A stretch of DNA of 64,000 nucleotides, from the NCBI GenBank assembly GCA_963682025.1, contig OY821520.1:136718738-136782737 (forward strand), read 5' to 3'. Made by a program: the position numbers and the translations under genes. Position 1 is the stretch's first letter, and each line of letters starts with the position of its first letter. Positions 21,761 through 32,208 of this stretch are shown piece by piece. The notes beneath the pieces are model-generated. The model was given only the letters and a program-made list of their open reading frames with translations, was not told the origin of the DNA and searched no databases. Source of the stretch: Cordilura impudica. Taxonomy: Eukaryota; Arthropoda; Insecta; Diptera; Scathophagidae.

Positions 21761-22239
21761 ACAGAAAATGAATTTTGTATATTTATATAGATTAATAAAA
21801 ATGACGAGTCTATAATAAAAAAAAAATATTTAGTAATTGAAAAGTTATAATTTTTTATATTTACTTATATGTGCCCATTCCCATCTGATATATAATAATT
21901 GTGCAAAATGCATTGGTTTTTGTTACATTTGTTTACATTTGTTTACATTTAACAAATGCTGATGTTTTTTTTTTTTTTTGCAAAATTTAGCTTGTGCTTT
22001 TTTCATTCCTGATGCATAATATAATAATAAAATCTGTTCCTTTTTAGATTTTCGATTTTCCTATTGTTTTGTTTTTTGGTATTTCTAGTTTATATGTTTT
22101 ATTTTAATCAGCTGTTTATTGTTGTGGAAACAAAATCTCAAAAAATATCAAAAAAAAATTAGATGTAAACGGTATAGATTTTGAAAATAGATTTCAACTA
22201 AAATCTACTAGATTTCCCCTAGATGTAAACGCACTATGC

Positions 22240-22610
22240 TTTAATAGAATAATACAATGAATGATTTGAAGATTTTGATGAGTATATTCCTGCTATGAAA
22301 CTGGTATTTGAGCCACATTTAGTAGATATATCTGAGGCACCTACGGAAATACAGACGGAGTTATTTGAGTTAGCTGAAGACAATATTCTCAAATCCCTTT
22401 TTGACGCTAAAAAGGACCCAATAGAAATCTGGAGAAATGCTGTTAAATAGCCATGCCTACGAGATAATGCAAGCCGCTTGCTTTTCTGTTTTGGAAGTAC
22501 ACACAATTGCGAGTCAACCTGTTCTTTAAGAATCCAAATTACAGATACTCATTTAGAAGATCAATAAAGACTTCCCGTTAAGCAGCTTTGTCTAAATATT
22601 AAACTACCTT
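22240..22610 (+). pseudogene. hAT-2 transposase C-terminal part (dimerisation region)
   Basis: Plus-strand reading gives FEDFDEYIPAMKLVFEPHLV, EIQTELFELAEDNILKSLFD, then after a stop FGSTHNCESTC and ITDTHLED. The last part corresponds to the hAT dimerisation motif (FGSTY.CE..FS...DEHL). It continues the transposase cut at 17053. Confidence 0.82.
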
Positions 22611-22761
22611 TAATTTTTTAATTTTTTACAATACTTTCATTAATTATTTACTTTGCATTGAAATAAATTTTTGTTTTAATTTATTAATTTAATTTTATTA
22701 ATTTTTGTGCTTATTGAAAATATGTATAAAAAAAATTAATTTCAAATAGAGAAAAACAGAA

Positions 22762-23128
22762 TCTATAATATTAATAGGCAAGGCGATTTTTTGTGACTGA
22801 TGGTTTGTTCTACCATTTTATCCCGATTTTGACCAAACGTATACTATTTGAAAGGTATTTCCTTTTAGCCGTTTTGCAAATTTACAGATTTTTTAATGTT
22901 TTCCTTTATTTTGAGTAAATTGCATTTAAAGTTGCTACTAACACATACATAGAATTATACATACGCTATGTGTGTTTTATTAAATTTGTTAGTGTGTCTG
23001 TTAATGAGTTTTTTATCTCCATTCACAATAATAATAAACAATATAAGTGTTTTTTTGTGAATTGGCTGAGTTGAAAAATAAAGCTGCCTAGAAATTGCGC
23101 TCGAATTTCGAGCGCTGGAATCTGCTAG
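22762..23128 (+). mobile_element. Short non-autonomous Helitron, copy 1 (367 bp)
   Basis: A|TCTATAATATTAATAGGC at the left and GGAATCTGCTAG|T at the right. The palindrome GCTCGAATTTCGAGC sits about 12 nt before the CTAG, giving the expected 3' hairpin. No coding content. Same family at 29809, 38501 and 54824. Confidence 0.85.
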
Positions 23129-23261
23129 TTTAAAAAGAAAATTGAATTTGAACAGCAATAACTTTACAAAAGTTACATATATCGCTATTGAAACTTATGG
23201 GGGCTCCGTTGTTACTGCTATTTTAAGTGTGGCCTCTCAGGGTAAAAAGGTGCCCCACCTC

Positions 23262-23790
23262 TGCCCTGTACCACTATGTGGTCAGGGTATAATGAGAAAA
23301 TATTTGAACTAGACCCATCTTCTATTTATTTTTATTTTGTTTATTATTATTCAGAATCCCTCTCAGAATCGATTAGCGATGTCCGTCCGTTCCACCTTTG
23401 TGGAAGTAGGTACATGTTCACACCATGTTCAGAGACCGACTTAAATTGCCAAAAGATCCAAATTATCATAAAGCTTTCGTCAAATTGGGTTGGTGTGTGT
23501 TTATTTCATCCATTAATCAGTAGTCCAAAACTAAACCCTATATGAAAATTTTTAGTCATATCCCCCATACAAAGCTGCTTCACTTAAACCCATCACAACC
23601 AAAAATATTGCACAGATTTTTCCAACTTTGATTTGTACTCTTGTATATGTTTTTGCAAAACAAATAAGGGATTTCACCAAATATGGTCAGGGTCGGTCCA
23701 TATATAGCACCCAAAAAAATCATTAAAAACTCCATTCAGATTTCATTTCTGCTTATTTTCTTTACCGACCATAATTTTCTTACTTGTTTT
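23262..23790 (-). mobile_element. Mini-me-like copy, internally shortened
   Basis: Begins TGTACCACTATGTGGTCAGGG and ends CCGACCATAATTTTCTTACTTG. The GTCCGTCC tract is near 23380. Minus orientation relative to copy 1. Confidence 0.75.
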
Positions 23791-24100
23791 TTTTTTATTT
23801 ATTGATAAGACATAAATAAAATTCAAACTAAAAAAAAAAATACTGTAAGTAAATTTACTGAAAGTGTATGTAAAATGAATCGAAGCATATATTTTAAAAA
23901 TATTTTATTGTTTTATCATGTGAAATGCAATTAGTTCAAAAAAGAAAATAATTTATAATTATAATTTACGATGCCCCTATTAGTGTTAAATTAATATGAG
24001 GAAACTTGGTAATTTGACCTAATTTCTTATTTATGTAAGGAAAAATGATATCAATGATGTTTCTTCAAATCTTTACCTACTTTAAGAATTTTATAGTTTT
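23791..24100. other. Unassigned AT-rich DNA
   Basis: Nothing recognised. Confidence 0.5.
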
Positions 24101-24890
24101 TTTATACCCTCCACCCCAGTGTGCAGAGGGTATATATAAGTTTGTCATTCCGTTTGTAATTATTAGAAAAAAAATTTCTGGACCCCATAAAATATATATA
24201 TTTGTGATCCTTATATCAAGCCGAGTTGATGTAGCGATGTCCGTCTGTCCGTCTGTGGAAATCACGGTGACAACTTCAATCGTGGAAGCTAGGGTGTCCA
24301 TTTGTATATAAAATAATTCGCTGACTTTCCTGAAAGTTTGCTGTTTAAAATCGTCCAAATCGGTTAAATAGGGCCCGAGATCTGAATGAAGAACTAAATA
24401 AAGTCTTCAAAAAATATAATTTTCTATGTTGTTCTTCTCACGATCACGCCCTCAATAGGATAGCTAAGGTGATCATATTTAGTGAGAATGATTCAACAAA
24501 TTTATGGGAAGATTTCTATTTCAAAAATCATTAAAATCGTTGGAGCAGGTGCAGGGAAATCTCTGAAGAAGTAAAAAAAAATTAAAAATATGATGTTTCT
24601 ATATTGTTCTTGTTGTTATTCTAAATGTTGTATTGTTGTCATAGCTGGACTCGTTGTTTTGGTGGTCATTGTGGTAATAATATAATAAAAACTAACCCTT
24701 TGTACATTTTTTTATCAACTCTGGTAGAAAAATTTAAGTTTCTATTGTTTTGGCATGGCTAAAAAAAATTGTTACATCATTTCTGTCATTGCCACGAGCC
24801 TGCCTGCAAACTTTCAGATAGATTAGGTCACGGGAAAGGGGTTAAAATCGATCCAAAATTTTTTCGACAAGCAGACACTACGAGTTAATA
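24101..24890 (+). mobile_element. Second mini-me-like family, copy 1
   Basis: Starts TTTATACCCTCCACCCCAGTGTGCAGAGGG (24101-24130). It contains GTCCGTCTGTCCGTCTG at 24239-24255 and ends with AATTTTTTCGACAAGCAGAC. An inverted copy lies at 46655-47390. The (GTCY)n tract and boxed TATACCC end link it to DINE-1/mini-me-type repeats. Confidence 0.75.
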
Positions 24891-26835
24891 TAAAGGAAGT
24901 AAAAATTCACCAACATCCAAAGCAAATAATGCTAAAATACCTAGTTGTTAATAAAAAAAACTATGTAAATTTAGCAAAAAGAAAAAAAAATTAAAGAGAA
25001 AAACAGAAAAATAACGTTTGTTGTTGTATTTTTTGTGTGTAATATTTACATATACTTACATACACATATTAAATATTACAAATAATATACATATATTCTA
25101 TATATGTATATCCATAATAACTGCATGTTAGAAATAAATCGGTATATTATTTTATTTACATAAAATTCTGCAATATTTTGTTGTGGGGAAAATACATTTC
25201 TTTTGCATTAACAGAGTGTCACTTCATTTTTCTCAGCGTGCCTATGCCGCAGTAGATGGCGCCACAATTTTTGTTCTAATTAGCTTTGCAATAGTTATTT
25301 CAATTTTAACATGAATGTCAATATTTTCAACTACATATCATACAAAACAATGTTAAGAGTATACACGGGCTGCTCTTTTATTTCATACGTTTTTTCATTA
25401 TTCTTCTACAAATATGAACATAAGTTTGGCATATTAACTTTTTGTTGTCTTTTTACAAAATGGAGTTACCGAGTTCATCAATGAGTTTTTTGCTTTCAAA
25501 ACAGTTCTACATAGTTATATGGAACTATTTTTCTGCTTTACCTACAATATATCTGATTGCGATTACATCTAATTTTTAAAAATTGTTTATAATTACGAAA
25601 GCATTCACATAAATACAAAATTGCTCTATTTAAATTTTCCATTCAATTTTAAGAAAATATTAATTCTAAAAACTGGAATTAAAATTTCCAATTATAAATT
25701 AGAAAATATTGATTGAATTTCAGAAAATCATATCAAAACATCTGAAATAATAATTTTAAATTTAGAAGACTTCAATTGCATTCAGGAGAAATTAATAGCT
25801 TTTCAGTAACTTCTTTTAACGATAGTCGAATCGTTAAAAAAAGAAAATTGCAAAATTATCAATAAAATTTTTAAACGATATTCGCTATTGTTAAAGTCAT
25901 CTAAACGACAACCATTTTTGTATTGTTTATTCAATCGATAAAAACTTAAATTTTTAGGTTGAAATGTCGTCATACGTAAATAAAAATCATAAAATAGTGA
26001 AAATATTTTGCTTTTATTAAAAAACTTTTTTATATAAATAAAAAAATTAAATAGCATATTCAATTCATTATTTCATTTTCAAATAAAAAAACAGAAATAT
26101 TAGTAAAAAAAATAAAGATATTAAACATAAAGATAAAATCATCCTGTCAAACACGAAGTAATTTGTTTTTTTCTATTCTTCTTTATGTTTTTCGCTTATT
26201 TTGACAGAGATGCCACTCATTTACAATTTAAATAAATAGAAAAATAGATTGGTCGACTGTCGTTAAGATGTATGCACTTAGTGAATCACTTAATCCTTAG
26301 TGCAAACAACAATAGCTGTGGATATAGTTTGCGATTGACGGATCGTTGAAATTTACAGAATCGGACTACAGAAAACATTAATTTATGATACTTAATAATT
26401 GCGAACATAAAAATTGTTACATAAATAAACGCAATTTGATGAGAATATTATTTATATATAAATTTTCATAATTTTTTTTGGATGAAATTTGAAGTTTTTC
26501 AGAAAATAAAGATAACAAATTATTTTATTTAAAATGTTTGGGACATTTGGTTTTTTGCGTTTGGCATCCCTAATTTAATTATTTATTATTATAAATTTAT
26601 TCTCTATGTTTTCCAAATATGGCAATATTTTAATAAAAAAAGTTGATATAGGTATATAACCTAAATGCATGCCGATCAGCAACCACAATGACCAAAAAGC
26701 AAACACCGAAATAAGTCCGAAATAATAGAAAAGACGAAAACCAACCCAAAGAATTTGCTGAAATAATTTGGTATTAAGTTTAACAAATTGTTTACTTTTT
26801 CCAATATTTTGTTTACATTTATTATCAATACTCAG
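24891..26835. other. Unassigned AT-rich DNA
   Basis: No gene recognised. Short frames (25803-26063 and others) lack family features and are rich in Phe/Tyr/Lys/Asn codons, as expected of AT-rich non-coding DNA. Confidence 0.55.
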
Positions 26836-26895
26836 ACCGAGGTGGAGGGTACCAAAGATTCGGCACAGCCGAATTTAACACTCTTACTTGTTTTA
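26836..26895 (-). repeat. Terminal fragment of a third mini-me-like family
   Basis: The minus strand reads AACAAGTAAGAGTGTTAAAT, a hairpin TTCGGCTGTGCCGAA, then GGTACCCTCCACCTCGG. It shares the AACAAGTAAGA tip with the first family. A weaker relative is near 31075-31110. Confidence 0.6.
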
Positions 26896-28000
26896 ATCTA
26901 CTTTTACCCGTCACCAAATTAATTATCCTTAAAATAGTATTTAAGCGCCACTTGAAAATATAAGGAATAAATTTTCGAAAATTCTTTAAAACACAATTTT
27001 CCACACCCAAATTAACACTTATTTTCATAAATTTTCCTCAAAGTCCAATTATAATTCAATTCAGCAATTTGTTAATTTCTAGTAAGTAATGATCCACATT
27101 TTCAGCATAAAATTGTCAGACTTACATAGCTTTAAGTTACAAAATAATAAATCCGTAAAAAATAAGTATCTCTCTAATAGTCATGTAATAATTTCCTACC
27201 GGAAATTGTATGAATTTTCATTTTAGGTTTAGCTAAAGCCATGGTGACACAAAACATGAAATTGAATAGAAATATGAAAATAGTTGGTTGGTAAATTGGA
27301 TTGCAAAAAGAAATCTGAATAACGAAACTTTAGCAATGTTTGACAGTAATTAAAAAAACTTTGTTTTTTCAAGGCTATATGAAGGTTATTATTATTTAAT
27401 ATTGACTATAGTGAGAAAGCAACCATGACATCGAGTTGGGAAAATATATTGACTGAGCAAAAATAATTGTAGAAAAAAATGAATAAATAAATTCCAAGTA
27501 GAACATTGTCGGATTAGATTAAAAAAGTACCGGTAAGTTATGCTTAAAAGATTAGAATAGCAAAGGGTAATCACTAAAAAATGTAAATATAAAATAATTT
27601 TAAGAATTTTTAGCACTTCAAAAGGTTCATGTTTAACAGAAATTGAAGTTAGCAATCTGAAGCATAAAATGTTTGTAGAAATACATGTTCCAATTTATTG
27701 ATATATTAAAATCATTAAAATGTAGTAGATGCAAATAGGATTTTAAAAGGGGGATTATTCGCCACTGGGGCCCATACAATACCATCACTAAACTCTGAAT
27801 TTTAACGAGCAATAATTTATGCCATTATCGATTATCTTTTACATAAATGTTTTTGTGTTTCTCTGGTTGCTGAAAAAAATTTTTCAGTCTGAATAATTTC
27901 AAAAAAAATTTAGATAAAAAATATATATAAAAAAAGCTTCCTGAACTGCTCCCTCCGCCGGCACATAACATTTTAAATACGAAGTTGGATTCTGCTTTAT
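26896..28000. other. Unassigned AT-rich DNA
   Basis: No coding frame or repeat recognised. Confidence 0.5.
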
Positions 28001-28021
28001 ATCAACAATCCTTTAGGCCAC

Positions 28022-29035
28022 AAAGGGTACTTTTTAAGAGAAAGTACTTTCAAAGAAAATTTATCTTTAAAAAAAATGCACTTTATAAGAAGAAAAGGTA
28101 CCTTTATGAAAAGTTACTTTTTAAGAAAAGTTAATTTCTAAGAGAAAGTACATTTTAAGAAAAAATACTTTTGACAAAAAGGTACTTTTTTCGAAAATTC
28201 ACTTTTTCAGAAAAGGTCTTTTTAAGACAGGGTACTTGTTGTGAAAAGGTATTTTTGATAAAAGGTACTTTTATCGAAAAATCACTGTTAAGAAAAGGTC
28301 TTTTTAAGAAAGTGTACTTGTTATGAAAAGGTACTTATTAAGAAAAGGTACCTGTTAACAAAAGTTTTTTTAAATGTACTTTTTAAGAAAATTTACTTTT
28401 TAAAAAAATAATCCGTAAGAAAATTTTACTTTAAAAAAAAGAAATTTTTTTTGATAAAAGGTACTCTTTAATATGAAGTACTTTTTAAGAAAATGTACTT
28501 TCAAAAAAAATTTCGCTTTTAAGAAGGGTACTTTTTAAGAAAACTTACTTCTTATGAAAAGCCCTATTTTACGAAAGGGCACTTTTAAAGAATATTTACT
28601 TTTTAAGAGAATGTAATTTTTTTAGAAAATGTACTTTAATAAGCAAAGGTACATTTTTAAGATAAGGTACATTTTTAAGAAAGGCACTATTTAAGAAAAG
28701 GTATATTTTAAGAAAATTTACTTTTTAAATAAGTTAATTTTTGAGAAAAAAATTATTTTTTCAGAAAATGTACTTCAATAAGCAAAAGTGCATTTTTAAA
28801 ATAAGGTACATTTTTAAGAAAGGTTCTTTTTTAAGAAAAGTTAATTTTTGATCAAAAAAAACTTTTTTTTAAAAAGCACGTTTTTGAGAAATGTTATTTA
28901 TTTAAGGAAAATGTTTTTTTTAGAAACGGCACCATTTAATAAAGTACCTTTTAGTAAACAAAACTTTTTAAGAAAAGGCAGCATTTAAGAGAAAGTACTT
29001 ATGTTATTATTTAAGGAAAATGATTTATAAGAAAA
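28022..29035. repeat. About 1 kb degenerate minisatellite, AAGGTACTTTTTAAGAA type
   Basis: The word AAGGTACTTTTTAAGA, with variants such as AAAGTACTTTCAAGAA and AAATTTACTTTTTAAG, recurs every ~20-35 bases for a kilobase. No frame is maintained. The unit is partly self-complementary (CTTTTTAAGAAAAG), so it can form many small hairpins. Confidence 0.85.
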
Positions 29036-29449
29036 TGTGGTCTTGGCATATCGGAATCTTTGCTAATCAACTTGCATACCATGTTGTATAATTTTGGTCA
29101 AATATGTACAATTTTGTTTAACATGCACTAAAAGGCGCTAAATGCATTAAAAGAAAAGCGCCTATATAAAAGAGCTAAATGGAATAATGTGCGTTTTGGG
29201 TTGTTAAAAAGCCCTTAATATAGCGCTAAAACCCCTAAGTTTTCATCGCTGGATATATTTATATTTCAAGATTAATGTTCCGACTATAACAGCTTTTTCT
29301 CCTATATTTTAATTATTGTACAATGGAGCGTATGAGTGCTATTTTAAAAAATATAACAACACTTATGCAACACGTTTTCTAATAAATATCTAAACAGACA
29401 GTGATTATCACATTTCGCAGCAAACAAAACGAACAACTTTATTATAGAA

Positions 29450-29742
29450 TTAACAAGGCATCTGGTGTACTTCGACTTATCAATCGTTGGGCAAAAGAGC
29501 TTTCGGATCCATACACAACAAAACAACTCTTCACTACATTGTAAGAACTTTTCTAGAATATGGATCTGTAGTTTGGGATCCTTTTCTAACTCAGTTGAAG
29601 CCGTTCAAAAACAGATCTTAATATTTTGCCTTCGCGGACTTGGCTGAGATAAAAATATTCAATTAACCTCTTATAGAAGCCGTATTGCTCTTGTTAAGCT
29701 TCCTGCGCTTAAAAGTCGATGTAACTTAAATGTTCAAGCCGA
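29450..29742 (+). pseudogene. LINE-E/F-family RT fragment
   Basis: Plus-strand translation with frameshifts gives KASGVLRLINRWAKELSDPY then TTKQLFTTL, and further on DPF and ILIFCLRG. This corresponds to NKARGTLAFIKRWAKEFIDP and TKQLFTSL in LINE-E. A second piece follows after two Helitron-type insertions. Confidence 0.8.
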
Positions 29743-29752
29743 TTGATGGTAA

Positions 29753-29779
29753 CTAGCAGATTCCTATTAATATTATAGA
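29753..29779 (-). mobile_element. 27-bp minimal Helitron: two termini fused
   Basis: On the minus strand: T-C start, TCTATAATATTAATAG, then GAATCTGCTAG end, flanked by A and T. These are the first 16 and last 11 bases of the family at 22762, with everything between missing, including the 3' hairpin. Confidence 0.75.
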
Positions 29780-29808
29780 TTTGTACTCATAATATCTCCT
29801 CAGCAGAA

Positions 29809-30184
29809 TCTATAATATTAATAGTTTAGGCGATTTCTTGTGACTGATGTTTTGTTCTACCGTTTTTTCCCGATTTTAACAAAACGTATGTTATTTGAAA
29901 GGCATTTCATTTTAGCCGTTTTGCAGATTTACGGATTTTTAACTTTTTTTCTTTATTTTGAGTATATTTGCATTTAAAGTTGCTACTAATACATATATAA
30001 AATTATACAATGCTATGTGTGTGTTTATTAAATATGTTAATGTGTTTGTAATAAAAATGAGTTTGTTTTTTGTGTTGATTTGTGATTTGGCTATAATTGA
30101 TTAACATACTTTTAGGGTCCTTATTTAATGAAAAAAAAAATTCCTAGAATTTGCACTCGAATTTCGAGGGCTGAAATCTGCTAG
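29809..30184 (+). mobile_element. Short non-autonomous Helitron, copy 2 (376 bp)
   Basis: A|TCTATAATATTAATAGTTTAGGC at left and GAAATCTGCTAG|T at right, with CTCGAATTTCGAG before the end. Inserted in the LINE fragment. Confidence 0.85.
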
Positions 30185-30186
30185 TC

Positions 30187-30360
30187 AATATAAATAATTC
30201 GGAGAGCACTTCACGGTATTTCCAATTCTTTTTCGTCGAGTTTGTGTTGAATTTAACCAACTTTATAATATCATTGACTTTCAAACAAGTTTAAATTTTA
30301 TCAAAAGAGCTATAATACTTTATCTAAACAATATGTAATTAATTTTTAGTTTTGCTGTAG
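30187..30360 (+). pseudogene. LINE-E/F-family C-terminal end
   Basis: Plus frame reads FRRVCVEFNQLYNIIDFQTS then LNFIKRAIILYLNNM*. It matches FRRICCVYNNLYQLIDFSLN and the C-terminus of LINE-E. Roughly 50 residues are missing between this and 29742. Confidence 0.82.
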
Positions 30361-31445
30361 CCAATTTTAAATTCATTTTATGCTAAATTTAATTCTATAT
30401 TTCTTTACAAATGTTTCTAATGTTAAATAGTCTGTTAAGATTATATTTCTATAGACTAATAAATAAATAAAATTACAAATAATGCTATGAAAATATATTT
30501 AAAATGCAAACTGCTTAAATATTTTACGAAATAATAAATAATATTTTATGAATTTGTAAATGTCATTAAAATGTAACCACTAAAGGATTGTAATAAAATG
30601 AAATAAAATCAATTTAATTGTGGTAAAGAATATACAAATTTTTTGTAAAATACTTTTTACTCGTCGTCTAGCAACACCAAACAAATTCGTAATAATAGAT
30701 TGCTGCTGCTGCACAGTGAATCCGACTCATACAAAAAGGAACTTAAATAAAAGTAAATTAGAAATTTGCTTCAGATATGAATTTGAATAAGCTAACTTCA
30801 AATATTTAAGCGAATTTTATCAGTTCTATTAGTTTGGCTGAAAATCCCAGAATTTATTATTTTTACATTTTAAGTGTTTGTCACTTTTTTTTTATTTAAT
30901 GATGTGTATAGCAGTTACATGTGCAAAAGAAGTACTTATTGCAAGAAAAATACTCCCATGATTATATATTTATTATATTAGCACATATTTGTTTAATACT
31001 AGATATTGATTTGCTTGTATACCTATATATTTATAGGTGAAGGTAAATCTTTCAACGGATTTTTAAGAAAAATGCGCGCACGAAGGAGTGTTAAATTTGG
31101 CTAAGTTATAGATCATATCGGGGATATGGGCCGAATCTTAAAATTTATGCATAATATGCGTTAAAAATATATAAAATAAAAAAAAATAAAATATTTATAA
31201 TAAATAATTTTATAAGAGCCGAAAGGTATGCTAATCAATTTTAGCCAATTCACAGTTCATCGCCAGAGCAAGTATTATTTGATAGAATTTCGTTGTAATT
31301 GTATATCACACGCCCTGTGTGGAATTAATCTTTTGGCTCCTTTAAAACTATTTTTTTTTAACACACACATTTATATATTTTCTGTGTGTTCAACAAATAT
31401 TTATAATGAAATTTAATGAATTTTATTTAAATATTCATAAATTTA
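30361..31445. other. Unassigned AT-rich DNA
   Basis: No gene recognised. A short stretch near 31075-31130 (GGAGTGTTAAATTTGGCTAA) resembles the third mini-me-like family. Confidence 0.5.
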
Positions 31446-31453
31446 TTATATAT

Positions 31454-32196
31454 CAAGGTTCAGAAAATACACACATGAAACACACAATGTTCTGTTCAAA
31501 AGCAGCCAACACATATCTTTATTTTCATATCAATTATGTGCGTTTCTAAATTTTCTACGGTGCCCAACACAACCATGACTGTGTTCGTTTTAATATTTCG
31601 TTATTTACACGAACATTTTTGTATCACATACTTTTTGTTTCAATCACATATAAAGCACACATTTTTGAGTGTTGGTTTATTTGAAGTTCATGTTCTGGTA
31701 CATGTACTGAAAAAAAACACAGAACATGTACAATAAACAGGTTCGAGTTCAGTTATATTTTAAACACGACACGACTTATTTTAAACACGACTCAAAATAT
31801 AACTGAACTCGAACCTGTTTATTGTACATGTTCTGTTATTTCTTACTACACGAGACACAACACGACTTAAAATATAACTGAACTCGAACCTGTTTATTGT
31901 ACATGTTCTGTGTTTTTTTTCAGTACACGTACCAGAACATGAACTTCAAATAAAGCAACACTCAAAAATGTGTGCTTTATGTGTGATTGAAACAAAAAGT
32001 ATGTGATACAAAAATGTTAGTGTAAATAACGAAATATTAAAACGAACACAGTCATGGTTGTGTTGGGCACCGAAGAAAATTTAAAAACAAACATTATTGG
32101 TATGAAAATAAAAATATGTGTGTGTTGGTCTAAGTTATGTTTGTTTACATATATGTACGAGTTTTTTATTCAGTGTGTGTTTTTTTCTGAACTCTG
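31454..32196. mobile_element. hAT-type foldback MITE, copy 1 (743 bp)
   Basis: 8-bp duplication TTATATAT at 31446-31453 and 32197-32204. The ends are CAAGGTTCAGAAAA and, inverted, CAGAGTTCAGAAAA. Most of the element is two inverted arms of over 300 bp; the best-matched part starts GGTGCCCAACACAACCATGA. The 8-bp duplication and CA-rich GTTCAGAAAA tips fit the hAT superfamily. Frames along the arms (31536-31736) are palindrome shadows. Confidence 0.85.
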
Positions 32197-32208
32197 TTAT
32201 ATATACAT

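Larger units (their letters stand above)
17327..21791 (-). mobile_element. Non-autonomous Helitron (minus), carrying a nested piggyBac
   Basis: Read on the minus strand it begins TCTATATAAATATACAAAAT at 21791 and ends CAGCTAG at 17327. It lies between A and T (A|TC...CTAG|T), as expected for Helitrons. A small hairpin CCCGG-GTAAGA-CCGGG stands 11 nt before the terminal CTAG. GTTTGTTTGTTTG lies near the 5' end. Subtracting piggyBac leaves about 1.8 kb made of imperfect tandem repeats, with no Rep/helicase. Confidence 0.82.
17054..22239. mobile_element. MITE with TAGTGCGTTTACATCTA ends, carrying a nested Helitron and piggyBac
   Basis: Left end TAGTGCGTTTACATCTA at 17054-17070; its exact inverted copy ends at 22239. 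Both arms then repeat AAATCTAG-type words inward. Without the inner Helitron (17327-21791) the element is about 720 bp and non-coding. It splits the hAT-2 transposase. No target duplication could be stated with confidence. Confidence 0.82.

Noticed and set aside
17054..22239. An 8-bp target duplication for the TAGTGCG MITE
   Set aside because: Flanks TTGTCTTA and TGCTTTAA share only part of their bases at shifted positions, so no duplication is claimed.
28022..29035. CRISPR-like array
   Set aside because: Units are degenerate, of varying length and without unique spacers; the context is a fly genome.
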